Shown: piece by piece, positions 26,501 through 36,265 of the stretch
How the letters are laid out: each line of letters begins with the position of its first letter
Position numbering within the stretch: position 1 is the stretch's first letter
Assembly: GCA_037576195.1 (NCBI GenBank)
Contig: CM075102.1
Span: 16,550,745 to 16,614,744 of the forward strand
Direction of reading: 5' to 3'
DNA from: Phytoseiulus persimilis
Taxonomy: Eukaryota > Arthropoda > Arachnida > Mesostigmata > Phytoseiidae
Length of the DNA: 64,000 nt
Made by a program: the position numbers and the translations under genes
The notes under the pieces: generated by a model
The model's database searches: none
The model's input: the letters and a program-made list of their open reading frames with translations, nothing else
Told to the model about the DNA's origin: nothing

Positions 26501-28741
26501 GACAAGCGAAGCTCTTCTCTTTGCACAGCCGCTGCCGGCTTTCGATGTTCGAGGTCGAGACGCTGCTGTTGAGTTTGTGTTTTGTTGCGGTAGCGAACAC
26601 GCAACCCTCTGACCACTAAGCACCGCGGAGTGGGAGGATGACGAACAGAACTCACGTTTCGCGTGTTTCTCCCAGAATTACCCGCTCTTCGCTCCGAACC
26701 ATGCTGCTGCACGAGGACTTGATTGCCACGAAGCTCAGCTGATCGGCGGACCTGTTCTGATTAGTAGTCGCTTGTGTTTGATCGAGGAATCAGAGGAGAG
26801 AGAGCCGATTCCACTAGAGCTAGACAGAATGTATGAGTAAACCGGAGGCTGGTACAGTGCGAATACGGTCGGAGACTCGGTTCAGGAAGTGCCACGGGGC
26901 CTCTCGGAACGACCGGAGCTCGAAGAATACTGCCTAGGCGGGCTGTCCCCATACTTTCCGCTCGTCGATGAGGTCGCACAGCAGCGCGACCGCCTTTTAC
27001 AGGATCGATATTTTGATGATTCGGAGAGCTGACTTTCCTTCGAAAGTTCGAAACGATCAACGCACGCTCGGGGTCGGGCCAGGGACAACGGTTCCGTTGG
27101 CTGTTTCATTCGTGGAAGACCGATCTCGGAAGGCGACCATATGAGGAGTCAGTCGATCGTGGTTTCTGCGCGGCATCGGCTCGCATTGAGATGCGGAGAG
27201 CCGTTTCGAAGTGTTTCTCCTATGTTGTCAAATGACGTGTGAGCTGGAGAAATTCAAAGTCGATCGCCGATTTCGGGGAAACGTCTATCCCTCGGCTCAC
27301 GCGCGCAAGTTCTTGATCGTTCGGCGGAGCTTAAGCCCACCGGATAGGAGCTTCCCTCTGTGCGCGATGAGCTCATTCCAGGATCTATAGGAAAGTACTC
27401 CAACTGGAAATGCGTACGCCGGATATTCTCTTGCGAATGAGTACGATGTCGCAGTCCTCGATGTTCGCTCGACTCGGAAAGTCCGAGCGACTGGAGCATC
27501 AACGGCGAGATTCGTTCTTTCGTCTCGAAATGCTCATGATCGAGCTGTAGAAGATCGGGGAGGCTCGCGACCGCCTTCTGTTCTTCTCTATAACGGTTAG
27601 CGGGAAGCTGTATCTCGATTCTTCAGCGATTCGACTGGACCACTACGTTCATTCATGGCAGCTTCCCCTCAGAGCGAGTAGTACGCTATCCCAAGAACCC
27701 CCTCGTCTTCAAGGTTGCTGACCTCACTGCGGAGAGGATGCATCGGAACGGATCTTGGGGAGTCGCTCGCTGAATGCTTCCGATGGTCCATCATAGATTG
27801 GATCCATTCGCGAAACTTGTTTACCCCAGAGGCTCTTTTACAAGACGAATTGCCAACGCGACAGTCCAAGACCGGATTATCCTCTATCCAGGGAGACGGC
27901 TGGTCGCCAGCTTTCGCGGCACCGTTTGCTGAGTGCGTGTCTTAATCTTGGCTTGAAGCAAAACTTTCTCACAACTAAAAACTAGCGGTTCACTTCCTTG
28001 AGAAGGGAACTCTGCTTCGAAGCAACTCTCACCGAGGATGCCAGGAGAACGCTCGGCACCATTCTTCGTTCGTTCGCTCACTCGCTCCTCGTCGTCGACA
28101 TCATCATATATCTTGTCGCGGTCATAATCGTGACTTGCAAAAATATTCCTCGTACACAAACACTTGCCCTGTGAGAATAATCCGAAGGTTCGAACTTTGG
28201 AACTGACCTTCGCGGCTCTCGCTCAAGGGATTGCAGCAGCATAAATTCTCAACGATCTGTCATTGTCCTTTCCAGGGAATTTTACTACATTCAAATGGAG
28301 AAGTACGCTCGCCAGGCGATCAGTGAAGGCATCCGAAACGCCGATGAGATCCGAGTGTCCCATGACTCGGAGCTACTCAGAGTTCTAAATCTTCATTATA
28401 ATCGCAACAACCACATCGACGTGAGTATCGTGCTTGCGTCAATCTGAATCTGATCCCCGAGCCAGTGTCCTTTTCTCGATGGAATTTCCTCCCGATATCG
28501 ATTTGCGAGTCACAGCAGCCGCCGCCGCAGGAACAGGGAGCTTATTCATTCCGCATTGCAGGTTCCAGAAAATTTTCGCTTCGTCGTGGAGCAGACCCTC
28601 AGGGAATTTTTCAAATCAATTCTCGCTGGAAAGGACCAGGAACAGTCTTGGAAGAAGGCTATCTACAAGATCATCGCCAGGCTGGACGACAATGTGCCCG
28701 AATACTTCAAGTCTCCTAATTTTCTCGAGCAACTCGAGTAA
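17553..28741 (+). CDS. pros: Prospero homeobox protein
   Basis: Divergent homeodomain transcription factor that directs neural and glial differentiation in arthropods (PROX1 in vertebrates). Coding exons by splice consensus: 17553-19441, 20884-20999, 21134-21341, 28276-28420, 28562-28741, phases agreeing throughout, giving 845 residues. Exon 1 encodes the disordered N-terminus: an acidic stretch (about 173-190), a basic [10 protein letters not shown] segment near 155 that may be a nuclear-localisation signal, a conserved-looking helix around 240-267, His- and Gly-rich runs at 279-307 and Gln runs near 540-555. Exons 3-5 encode the homeo-Prospero domain (about 686-844), beginning [15 protein letters not shown] and ending [14 protein letters not shown]; family members normally end at or near this point. 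The start is the first ATG after an in-frame TGA. A 6.9-kb intron splits the Arg codon after WFSNF inside the homeodomain. Identity is secure; N-terminal isoforms are unknown. Confidence 0.95.
19442..20883 (+). other. prospero intron 1
   Basis: Opens with GTGAGT after the exon-1 codon fragment AA and closes with TTCCAG before ATACATC. I see no reading frame of note, only short GGTC-type repeats near 19847. The joined codon AAA keeps the frame into the Gly/Ala-rich exon 2. Confidence 0.75.
25310..25326. repeat. 17-base guanine run
   Basis: Uninterrupted G tract inside the large prospero intron. Such runs are often miscounted in assemblies, so the exact length is uncertain. Confidence 0.8.
25538..25580. 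repeat. short perfect inverted repeat (hairpin)
   Basis: TTTGGTGCAG at 25538-25547 is matched exactly by CTGCACCAAA at 25571-25580, with 23 bases between. It lies in an intronic island that differs in texture from its surroundings. No function is assigned. Confidence 0.55.
26182..28226 (-). other. exon-like frames, possible nested gene of unknown function
   Basis: Several minus-strand frames look coding and some join with matching phase. One open from 28226 can end at 28047 at a donor reading CTCG|GTGAGA; an acceptor GATAG ending near 27886 continues as [12 protein letters not shown] and runs on through [15 protein letters not shown]. Further frames are about 27620-27254 (ending FPEIGDRL), 27109-26882 (Ser/Arg-rich), about 26747-26653 (ending RNTRN at a GTGAGT donor) and about 26480-26182 (containing [11 protein letters not shown], then a Gln/Ser-rich tail to a TGA). 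I recognise no family, see no initiator Met and cannot join all pieces, so this could be a nested gene, a decayed gene or chance. All of it lies inside the prospero intron on the opposite strand. Confidence 0.3.
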
Positions 28742-28864
28742 AGCAACTCGGCTTGATTGTCATTGATCCTGATGATGATTGTTATGATGCTGATCAATGT
28801 CAATGGAAGAGAGATTATCACTAACTCGACCAAGCAAGTAATCCATCCATCAATCAACGATCGA

Positions 28865-28929
28865 CAGCAGCAGCGGCAGCAGCAGCAGCAGCGACAGCCA
28901 CATCATCAACTGTAACAATATCGAAAGCT

Positions 28930-28960
<31 letters not shown>

Positions 28961-28965
28961 CAACA
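28865..28965 (+). repeat. CAG/CAA trinucleotide repeat in 3' UTR
   Basis: Two CAG-rich blocks (28865-28892 and 28929-28952), the second passing into CAA units. They lie after the prospero stop codon, so they are not part of its poly-Gln coding. Confidence 0.85.
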
Positions 28966-30709
28966 TTAGCGCCAACGACAACATTGAACACCGATGATAA
29001 TAGCCCGGATATTGTCCAGCTTACAAGCAGGCCGCGTCTCATTCTCGGATGAAACACGGCCTAACTCCAAACGGTTAATGCAGTAAAATTTTCTTAAATG
29101 CCATCCGTTCTAAGAAGAAAGAAACCAAGCAAGCGAGCAAGCAAGCATGAAGAACATCAACAACAAACCCGACTCGTTAGATAGCGGCGAACTGACCTAG
29201 GTACAGCCATGAATATCGCCACGATCAACAACATCCCAGAACAACAACCAACCGAAATTCTACCGACGGACCGACTATCCATGCATCCATCCATTACACT
29301 TAACCAGACTGGGCGACCGGCTGACCAGCAATCAACCAATCTATCTATCTGTCAATCAATCAAGGAAGCGCATTCTAAGACCGTGCTAGCTCTTACCAGT
29401 GAGGGCGTCCTACAACGTTTTAGCGCCACGACTTTCCTAAATGCTATCGCCCCCTCCCCCTCCTCCGTGCACCGAAACTTCCCGCGACTTTCCTCTCGAA
29501 GAACGTCTTACAGGGACGCGTTCAATGTGATATACAACCAAACGATGCTGTTGGGAATCAACTCTATTCCGAAACGGGAATAGACAGCGAGACGGGAACG
29601 CGGCCGCAAACCATTGCTTCATTTGCGAATTCTCGCCGCCGCGGCTCACTGTCATCATCATCATCACCATCTAGTTCTGACTGACGTTCAGGGAGGAATG
29701 GGCGAATGGGCATCGGAAAGAGGAGTTTCGTTGACGTTCCAGAATCGTTTCCGATAGGAACGGCAATTGAAATGAAATTAACATATCTTAGGTAGAAACG
29801 TCTCCACATTCACAAAGCCCTCAGCTCCCTCCCTATATCCGAGCCCTTCTCCCCAGACAGAGGGGCATCATAGCTTCACCCTGTATTATGGCTTTATACA
29901 ATTTTGTACAGAGTGGCTAGCGCGATTCCGGGCGCTGCCACACGACGCGTTACGCGGGAAATGAGTGAAATCTCCTAGAATATTGTAGAACTGTAACTCC
30001 TGCTTCTGTAGCTGATCAGCTCCAACAACGGCTCTGAATGGATTCACCGAGAGAAGAGTTGGCGGAGAGGGTTTGGAGCGAGCGAACGAGCGAGAGAAAA
30101 ATGAAAGAATGAGTAATATATTGTATCTCGGATTTGTTTGATGAACTTCCCTGAGAGGGAAAATAGTAGAACACGATGGAGCCCACGGGGAAGAGACGAA
30201 AATAATCTGTACATAGAAGACAGCCGAGTGTTCCAGCTAGTCTGTAGATGTTAGAGGGGAAGCGAGCCAGCTGGCGAGCAAGCAAGCGAGCGAGCAGGCG
30301 AGCCTATATGAAGATACATCAAAAATCAACCCGACGAGTTCATGGCAAGCCCTGTTTCCGAATGTCGAGACCGGGGCTCTGTGTTATATCATAGCTGCGA
30401 TGGAACGTAGGACAGGAAAACAGAACAATTTCATTTGATTCCGTTTTAATCGCCCACAGGGTGTTATCAGAAGGAAGGAGAAAGTAATCGGTGATTAGTA
30501 GGATATTGTCTTCCGAGGAGGAATCTCCAGGAGAACAGCGTACAGCATAGACCAAAAACTCCTTTAGGCACGTGATAGCTTCCATAGCCCGCACTCCCGG
30601 TTCACCGGACGCACCTCTCCCCTTTTTCCCCTTCCACTTTCCCTTTGTCCTTGAGTAATATGTATATTATTGAGCTCAAACCGTTGCGACAAACATTCAT
30701 CATATAATG

Positions 30710-30715
30710 AATAAA
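30710..30715 (+). terminator. candidate polyadenylation signal for prospero
   Basis: First exact AATAAA found after the prospero stop codon, about 1.97 kb downstream. Use is not shown by the sequence. Confidence 0.35.
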
Positions 30716-31647
30716 CCACACTCCGTTAAATTCGAGGCCCTCTTCGTTAGAATTTCCACAACGTCCGAGCATAGCCGTCACGAACGATACGACGCCGAAT
30801 TCGGACGCCTCTTCCTGCTTGAATCTTCGTCCTATGAGGTCGAATCGATAGATCCTAGAGCACAGCCAGTTCTTGCTCAGGGGACGGTATGGGCTCACGA
30901 ACTCACTATATCCATGTCAAAGGATACCAATCCTCGTATTGGATCCGGGAATCACGGATGCGAGAACCGAATCAGGGCACGGGTTCTACGCATGGGAGTA
31001 CGTAGACGAAGCCGAGCTTCTCGCGGCTTCAGCGGTGGAGTTCAATGAACGATTGCAAAATATCTCCAATCGCGATCGTACCATACCTTATTCGTGAGAT
31101 TGTATATAGTAGCCTCCGGATCGTCGTGACGAATTGATATGGTTCAACCTAGCCTGGAGTACCTGCGACTGGACCGAAGGCATGTTTGATGTCCTTCGCA
31201 TCGATAACCGCTCACCTTCCATTACTTGCAAGTCAATAAACGAATATTTCCTCATCGTCAACACGGTTGCTCATTCATGTCCAAACCCCATGAGTGGGAA
31301 ATTACTCATTTTGGGACGACTCCCCGACAGCCCTTCCCGCTCGCCCTTCAACATTGCTCCTAAGCACCCGGAGAGCCCTGAGTCAGTGCGCGAGAAGGGA
31401 AGGAGGCAGCCTGTGTGCTTTCATCCTGCGTACAGCCTTAGCTTCCGGGAACTCGGACATGCCAAACGAAACAGGCCTGGAGCCCCCTGCATGAGTGAGG
31501 TGTTCAAATCTATGAATTCGATCAGATGAGGTCGTCGGCAAGGATCCTGATCGATTGCGAGATCTTTGACAAAGGCGAAATGACTATATAGTTCACATCC
31601 ATGGCTCTCAAACTCACGCGACTCATCGAGCCAGACTCATTGGAGTC
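30716..31647. other. intergenic stretch, nothing recognised
   Basis: Reading frames at 30707-31048 and 31134-31529 (+) have no recognisable domain and read like chance frames. No RNA gene was seen. Confidence 0.5.
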
Positions 31648-32420
31648 TACGGGATGGTCATCGTAAGTCGGTAACTTTCCTACTGTCTCTTTTTTTGCTC
31701 ATAATTCAGTGGAAAACTGCCCGATTCCAGATTCTTGTTCGCGTTCGATAGCTTGAAGGATGGCGCATCTTCGATTTTCGTGAATCGGTGAAAAATTGAA
31801 TTGTGTGAATCGGCTCAAAATATTGTTTTTTTTCGGCTCCCCTCGAAAAAGTGATCGACAAAGGGTCTCGGCACTTCCTCGGCACTTTTGGCCTTGGGTC
31901 GGGCATTCGAATGAGATATATTGTGGCGGATACCACATCCCAAGAGAGCACCTTCTGTCCAGTCGGCGGGCTCCTAGCTGCCATGGTTTTTTTTTTCATA
32001 GCATGAAACATCTTCTGGACCGATTAGAACCGAGCGAGATTCGGAAACCTAAAATGCTCATATCTCCGTTATCTGAAGGAGTTCAGAGCTCATAAAGTGG
32101 GTTTTGTGAAGCTCGTGAATCCAGCGACGCTTCCTTCAGAGTTCTTCAACGATCAATTCGAATACCTTCAAAATGACCATCTCCAAAGTGAATGTTTCTG
32201 ACCCACTTCCTGGAGGTTGACCGTTGTTTCTAGTTTGTGTCATATTATGCCCCCCTTCAGTGCGAGCACAATGTGATAAACGGATCGAAACTAAAAAAAC
32301 GAAAAACTGAAAAACTGTCGTTGGTCACCCTGAATTCATCGAATTTCATGCGTAAACTCCAGAATATTTGATGGTGGAAGGCCCCGAGCCAAGGAAAATC
32401 ATATTCCGAGCCGTGGAACA

Positions 32421-32830
32421 CACGGAATCAGCCGCCCAGACACCACAAAGTTTGGTCAGATCGATCCCGGAATCACCCGCCCAGACCCCCAAAAGTATGA
32501 TCAGATTGGCCCCGGAATCACACCTCCAGCTTTTAAAAAGCATGGTCAGAGTGTTCCCGGAACCACCTCTCCAGGTTCTGAAGAGTATGGTCAGATGGGT
32601 CCCGGAATAACCCCTCCAGGTTTTAAGAAGTATGGTCAGATTGGTCCCGGAATCACCCCTCCAGGTTCTGAAGAGTATGGTCAGATGGGTCCCGGGATCA
32701 CCCCTCCAGGTTCTGAAGAGTATGGTCAGATGGGTCCCGGGATCACCCCTCCAGGTTTCGGAAAGTATGGTCAGATTGGTCCCGGAATCCCCCTCCAGGT
32801 CTCAAAAAGTATGGTCAAATTGGTCCCGGA
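32421..32830 (+). repeat. 45-bp minisatellite, about nine units
   Basis: Tandem units of 45 bases, each starting CCCGGAATCACCCCTCCAG and ending ATGGTCAGATGGGT or a variant; the central units are nearly identical and the outer ones degenerate. Because 45 is a multiple of three, one frame stays open and would read PGITPPGSEEYGQMG repeatedly, but no start, splice or family supports translation. An inverted single unit lies at about 33231-33290. Confidence 0.9.
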
Positions 32831-33205
32831 CGATGATGCCCGGATTCCATGATGCTCTATTTTCATGCGCGCATGTGGAGTGGACTGCAGCATTCGAAGA
32901 TACTGGTGTGACTGTCCTAATGGGGCACGGACAGTGGGCTGCAGTTTGCATGTGGCCGCGTGCATCTTCTACCTGTCTTCCGCCAGGCATGAGCCATGAA
33001 TTCGGCTGCCGCCACCAGAGCTAACTGACCTCTTCATGCCATCTGGAGACGATACAGAGTCAGAAGACGATGGAACCAACACTTGAGGAGCGAGAATAAA
33101 CGAAACCGCTCGCGACCACTGAACGTGTTCTCTTTTTTTGCTCGAGGACGATTTCTCCGAGAGTGTCTCGGCTCATAATATGATTCTTTCTTGCTTTGGG
33201 CCTGA

Positions 33206-33290
33206 CACGGTCAGATCATTTTGGAGTTTGTACGGGATCGACCAATCTGACCATACTTTTTAAAAGTCTGGAGGGGTGATCCCGGGACAT
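33206..33290 (-). repeat. inverted copy of the 45-bp minisatellite unit
   Basis: On the minus strand this reads CCCGGGATCACCCCTCCAG, then a Lys-rich variant and TATGGTCAGATTGGT, followed by a degenerate partial unit. It makes the interior of the fold-back element itself inverted-repeat-like. Confidence 0.75.
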
Positions 33291-33829
33291 ACGCGTAACC
33301 GGGTCGACCCAGCAAGCTGGATAGTTTGGACCAGTCTAAGAACTTTTTGCACTCGGAAAATTTTTCGAATTCGGCTATCTTGTGGACATAAGGGGCGAAC
33401 ACATCGAGGACGCGTTTTGTCAAGAGATCAGCTCTTGACTTCAAGGTTGAAGCGATCGTTCGTGCTTCTCAAGGACCCTGAGCTGGAAATTCGGAGTTGT
33501 CAGGCGTTTGAGCTGCCCCTTATCCTGCGTCGACCTTGGCACTTCCGAGTTCGATAGGTCGACTTCGGAAGTTTGTCGATCAGTTCTCTGAGAAGAGTCG
33601 GAAAAAAAGGCAGTGTTTGAGCCGATTTACGAAATTCAATTTGTATCGATTCACGAAAATCGAAGTGGAAAAGATGCGCCATCCTTCCTAGATAGAAAAA
33701 AATCTAGATTCAGGCATTTTCCCACTCAATTAGGAGCAAAAGAAATCTACAATCGGGCAGTTTTCCACTGAATTATGAGCAAAAAAAGATACACTCAGAA
33801 AGTTCCCGACTTGCGATGACCACCCTGTA

Positions 33830-35190
33830 TGCAAGTGTTCCTCCGAGCCCAGTTGGCAAATTCAACATTTTTCTTCCCCTTAAATCAGCTCCTTCATTCG
33901 ACTGAAACATGGCGCGGACTGGTTGCCCCCATCGTTTCCCGTTTCGTTTAGAGAGCAAATTCGCGAAAAGTTACGATTTTTCCGCCTAAAACTCACAGAG
34001 TTCGCCAATTTTCCGCAGGTGAGCTCGCTCGGTCTGATGTATAGGTGTGTTCATCTGAGGAAGAGCGCCCGGTTTTACCACCATCCCGCTCTAACCTTTT
34101 TTGTTTTTTGTTTTTTTTTTGTTTTCCGGCTGAACCTCTCAGCCAGCCCTCAGGAGTGTCCCGGAATCACATTAAGTATTGCTTCAGTAACACTCCCTAT
34201 CGCCTCGCAAATCCCATTGCGGGCGGTGGGCTTGGGTCTTAAGATGGTTCAGGTTCAATTCTGATATAAATTAGAGCCTCTTTTTACCACATAAGAAATT
34301 TCTGTCCCGCGATTGCTAGCTTAGCGTGGCACCCAGTGTTGGTTTATGCCACCCGGCCAGCGAGCGGGGGATCCCGCTCTAACCTGGGAAGAGCCAACGA
34401 GCCGGTAAATGAAAATGTCGCCACAAGGGCGAAATCCGCTGAACTCTTGAAACTTGACTGGAGATGGTTCTGTGACTCCACGAAAGAATGGTTTCTGGTG
34501 GAAATCTGCGGACTTGAGTTGCGTTCCTTTCACCCATTCAATGTATGAGACAGTTTCCGCTCGATTTTTCTCTCGCGGGAATTCATCGCGGGCTCCCGCC
34601 CGGGTGGTTGGGTCCGGGCTGAACCACCAGGAACGGACTGTTTTTCATGGTGACATTTTCATGTTTCGGCTCATTGGTTTTGGCAAGTCGGGAACGGGAT
34701 GCGGGTGAAACCCAGCACTCTTGGTCAGATAGACACCTTTCCACATCTTGCCGAATAAGCTCGGCTGTGCCGCCTGTGGAAAATTGGAGAGCCCTCCGAA
34801 TGCGGTTAGGAAAAAACGCCAATTCCCTTGGATCTGCTTTGTTAACGAAATAGAGACTGTTGGTTAGCGCTAGACTGTAGTTGATTGACGGAGCTACATT
34901 TGGAGAGGAGAAAATCCGGCCACGGTTCGAAGAATACCAGTCAAGAGAAAAATTGCATAAAAGAACCCCGGCCAAATTTCACCACCATGTATATGTCAGT
35001 CTGACCATCCTTTTTGGACTGTATGGGGATCATCTGTAAGTCTCTCAACGGTGTTGTTGATCTCCACCCAGATATCGAGAACCGATCTTCGTTTATCCGA
35101 TGCATCGCCATTTCAGAACATCGTATGATGATCCCATTACCCTACAGTCTCGAGGATAACGGATCCGTTCTTGATCACGGGAAAGTGCCC
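33830..35190. other. intergenic stretch with a weak inverted repeat
   Basis: No gene recognised. AACGAGCCGG at 34396, running into ATGAAAATGTC-CCA to 34423, is found inverted with several mismatches at 34648-34675, inside weaker similarity of over 100 bases on each side. T-rich runs occur at 34099-34125. Confidence 0.4.
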
Positions 35191-35400
35191 TGCGTATGAG
35201 GGACTTCGCGTTTGAAGTACTTTTTGTGGAACGGACTTTTGTTTGAAGGACTTCCGGTATCTGGAGGTTTTCGTACAGGGGACTTTTCGTATAATAGGCT
35301 TCTCGTGTGAGAGACTTTCCGTGTGAGGGACTTTCCGCATAATCGAATTCTCGAATGAGGGGACTCCCTACGAAGAACCTCGCGTGCGAGGGAGTTTAGA
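35191..35400 (+). repeat. degenerate 16-bp tandem repeat
   Basis: About twelve or thirteen diverged copies of a 16-base unit close to GGGACTTTCCGTGTGA. The clearest run is 35281-35345, where successive copies keep the 16-base spacing exactly. Not a multiple of three, so not coding. Confidence 0.7.
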
Positions 35401-35809
35401 GCATTTCTCCTACAAGGAATTCTCCGACAAATTTTTTGAGTGCTGTTTTCTTGCCGTATAGGCGGATTGCGCCCCTATTTTCGTCGTCAGATCGGGTTAA
35501 AGAGAAGTCCGTCCTGGCGCTTCACTTCCTGGGTTGTCAGCGCCGCATAGTAGAATACACCTGATCATCCGGTAAGCTCTGGATACGGGTCCTGACAAGA
35601 ACGGAAGAATATATTCGAAGATAAGTCCGCCAGCTCTGCAGCCGAGAAGTCTACTTCGCAGAAACTCCCTCCTATAATGACCCCTCTATCTTGAACGTGC
35701 TTGATACGACTAGACTATCATACGAGAGACATCGAATGCTATGTTAATGCCATCGGAAGGATTGATCCAATGATAAAAGAAAAGTCGTCCATCCTGAGGA
35801 CCGTCGTCG

Positions 35810-36265
35810 ATGGGAATTGATTGCAGAATAGAATCTCAGCTTCAAACAGATTCCAACCGGATCGGCACCTCACCACCTGCGGACTCGATAAGCAGCGCGT
35901 TCAAAGCTATTCCTCCCATTCGTGCTTTCTCTGACGTTACTAGAATTGAGAGTGAAAATTTTATTTTCGTTCCCAATAAGAAGGATGCGGTTGATGTGCT
36001 GCTGCCAAGTTATCTCCATCGGACTCTAGTTTCGCTTAGCAGCAATCGAAGATCGGCTCCGTCTGTAACGGCTATTCCAAAAACTCCAGAAAAAGTGGCC
36101 AAATCGACTACGGAATCACCTTCATACATTCCAAGAAAAGATTGTCGCACCGACACTGAAATCGCCCCAGTGTATCGGAGTTCGACGGCCGACTTCGGGG
36201 GACGACATCAACCACTGTTCGGTTCTCGAACCCCTGATACGAATCTTCGAGCATTGCGGAGCTGA
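35810..36265 (+). other. unassigned 151-codon reading frame
   Basis: ATG-initiated frame without low complexity, preceded by TTGCAG and ending close to a GTGAGC donor-like site. It encodes a mixed-composition peptide with no domain I recognise. Weak exon-like features only; chance or a decayed gene is as likely. Confidence 0.2.

Larger units (their letters stand above)
21342..28275 (+). other. prospero intron 3, 6.9 kb
   Basis: Donor GTGAGT at 21342 and acceptor CCAG at 28272-28275; the split codon AG|G gives the conserved homeodomain Arg before EFYYIQ. The intron holds a guanine run at 25310-25326, a short hairpin at 25538-25580 and a set of minus-strand exon-like frames at 26.2-28.2 kb. 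The remainder (21.4-25.2 kb) shows nothing I can name. Confidence 0.8.
28742..30715 (+). other. putative prospero 3' UTR
   Basis: Begins after the TAA at 28739-28741. The first canonical AATAAA downstream is at 30710-30715, giving a UTR of about 2 kb if used. The segment holds two CAG-rich runs, several AGCG/AGCA tetranucleotide runs and a Pumilio-type UGUANAUA match (TGTACATA, 30208-30215). No coding frame is convincing. A longer 3' UTR, as known for fly prospero, remains possible. Confidence 0.45.
31648..33829. mobile_element. fold-back / long-TIR non-autonomous DNA element
   Basis: The left arm 31648-31859 reappears inverted as the right arm 33573-33829. Both begin TAC-[AG]GG-[AG]-TGGTCATCG, share a CTCATAATTCAGTGGAAAA core and an AGGATGGCGCATCTT block, and end GATCGAC; the right arm has about 45 extra bases. 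About 1.7 kb lies between, including a 45-bp minisatellite whose unit also occurs once inverted near the right arm. No transposase-like frame is present, so it would be non-autonomous. The inverted repeat is seen directly; the superfamily is not known, and target-site duplications are not obvious beyond a possible TA. Confidence 0.6.

Noticed and set aside
32421-32830. CRISPR-like array
   Set aside because: Units are directly abutting with no spacers, in animal nuclear DNA; it is a minisatellite.
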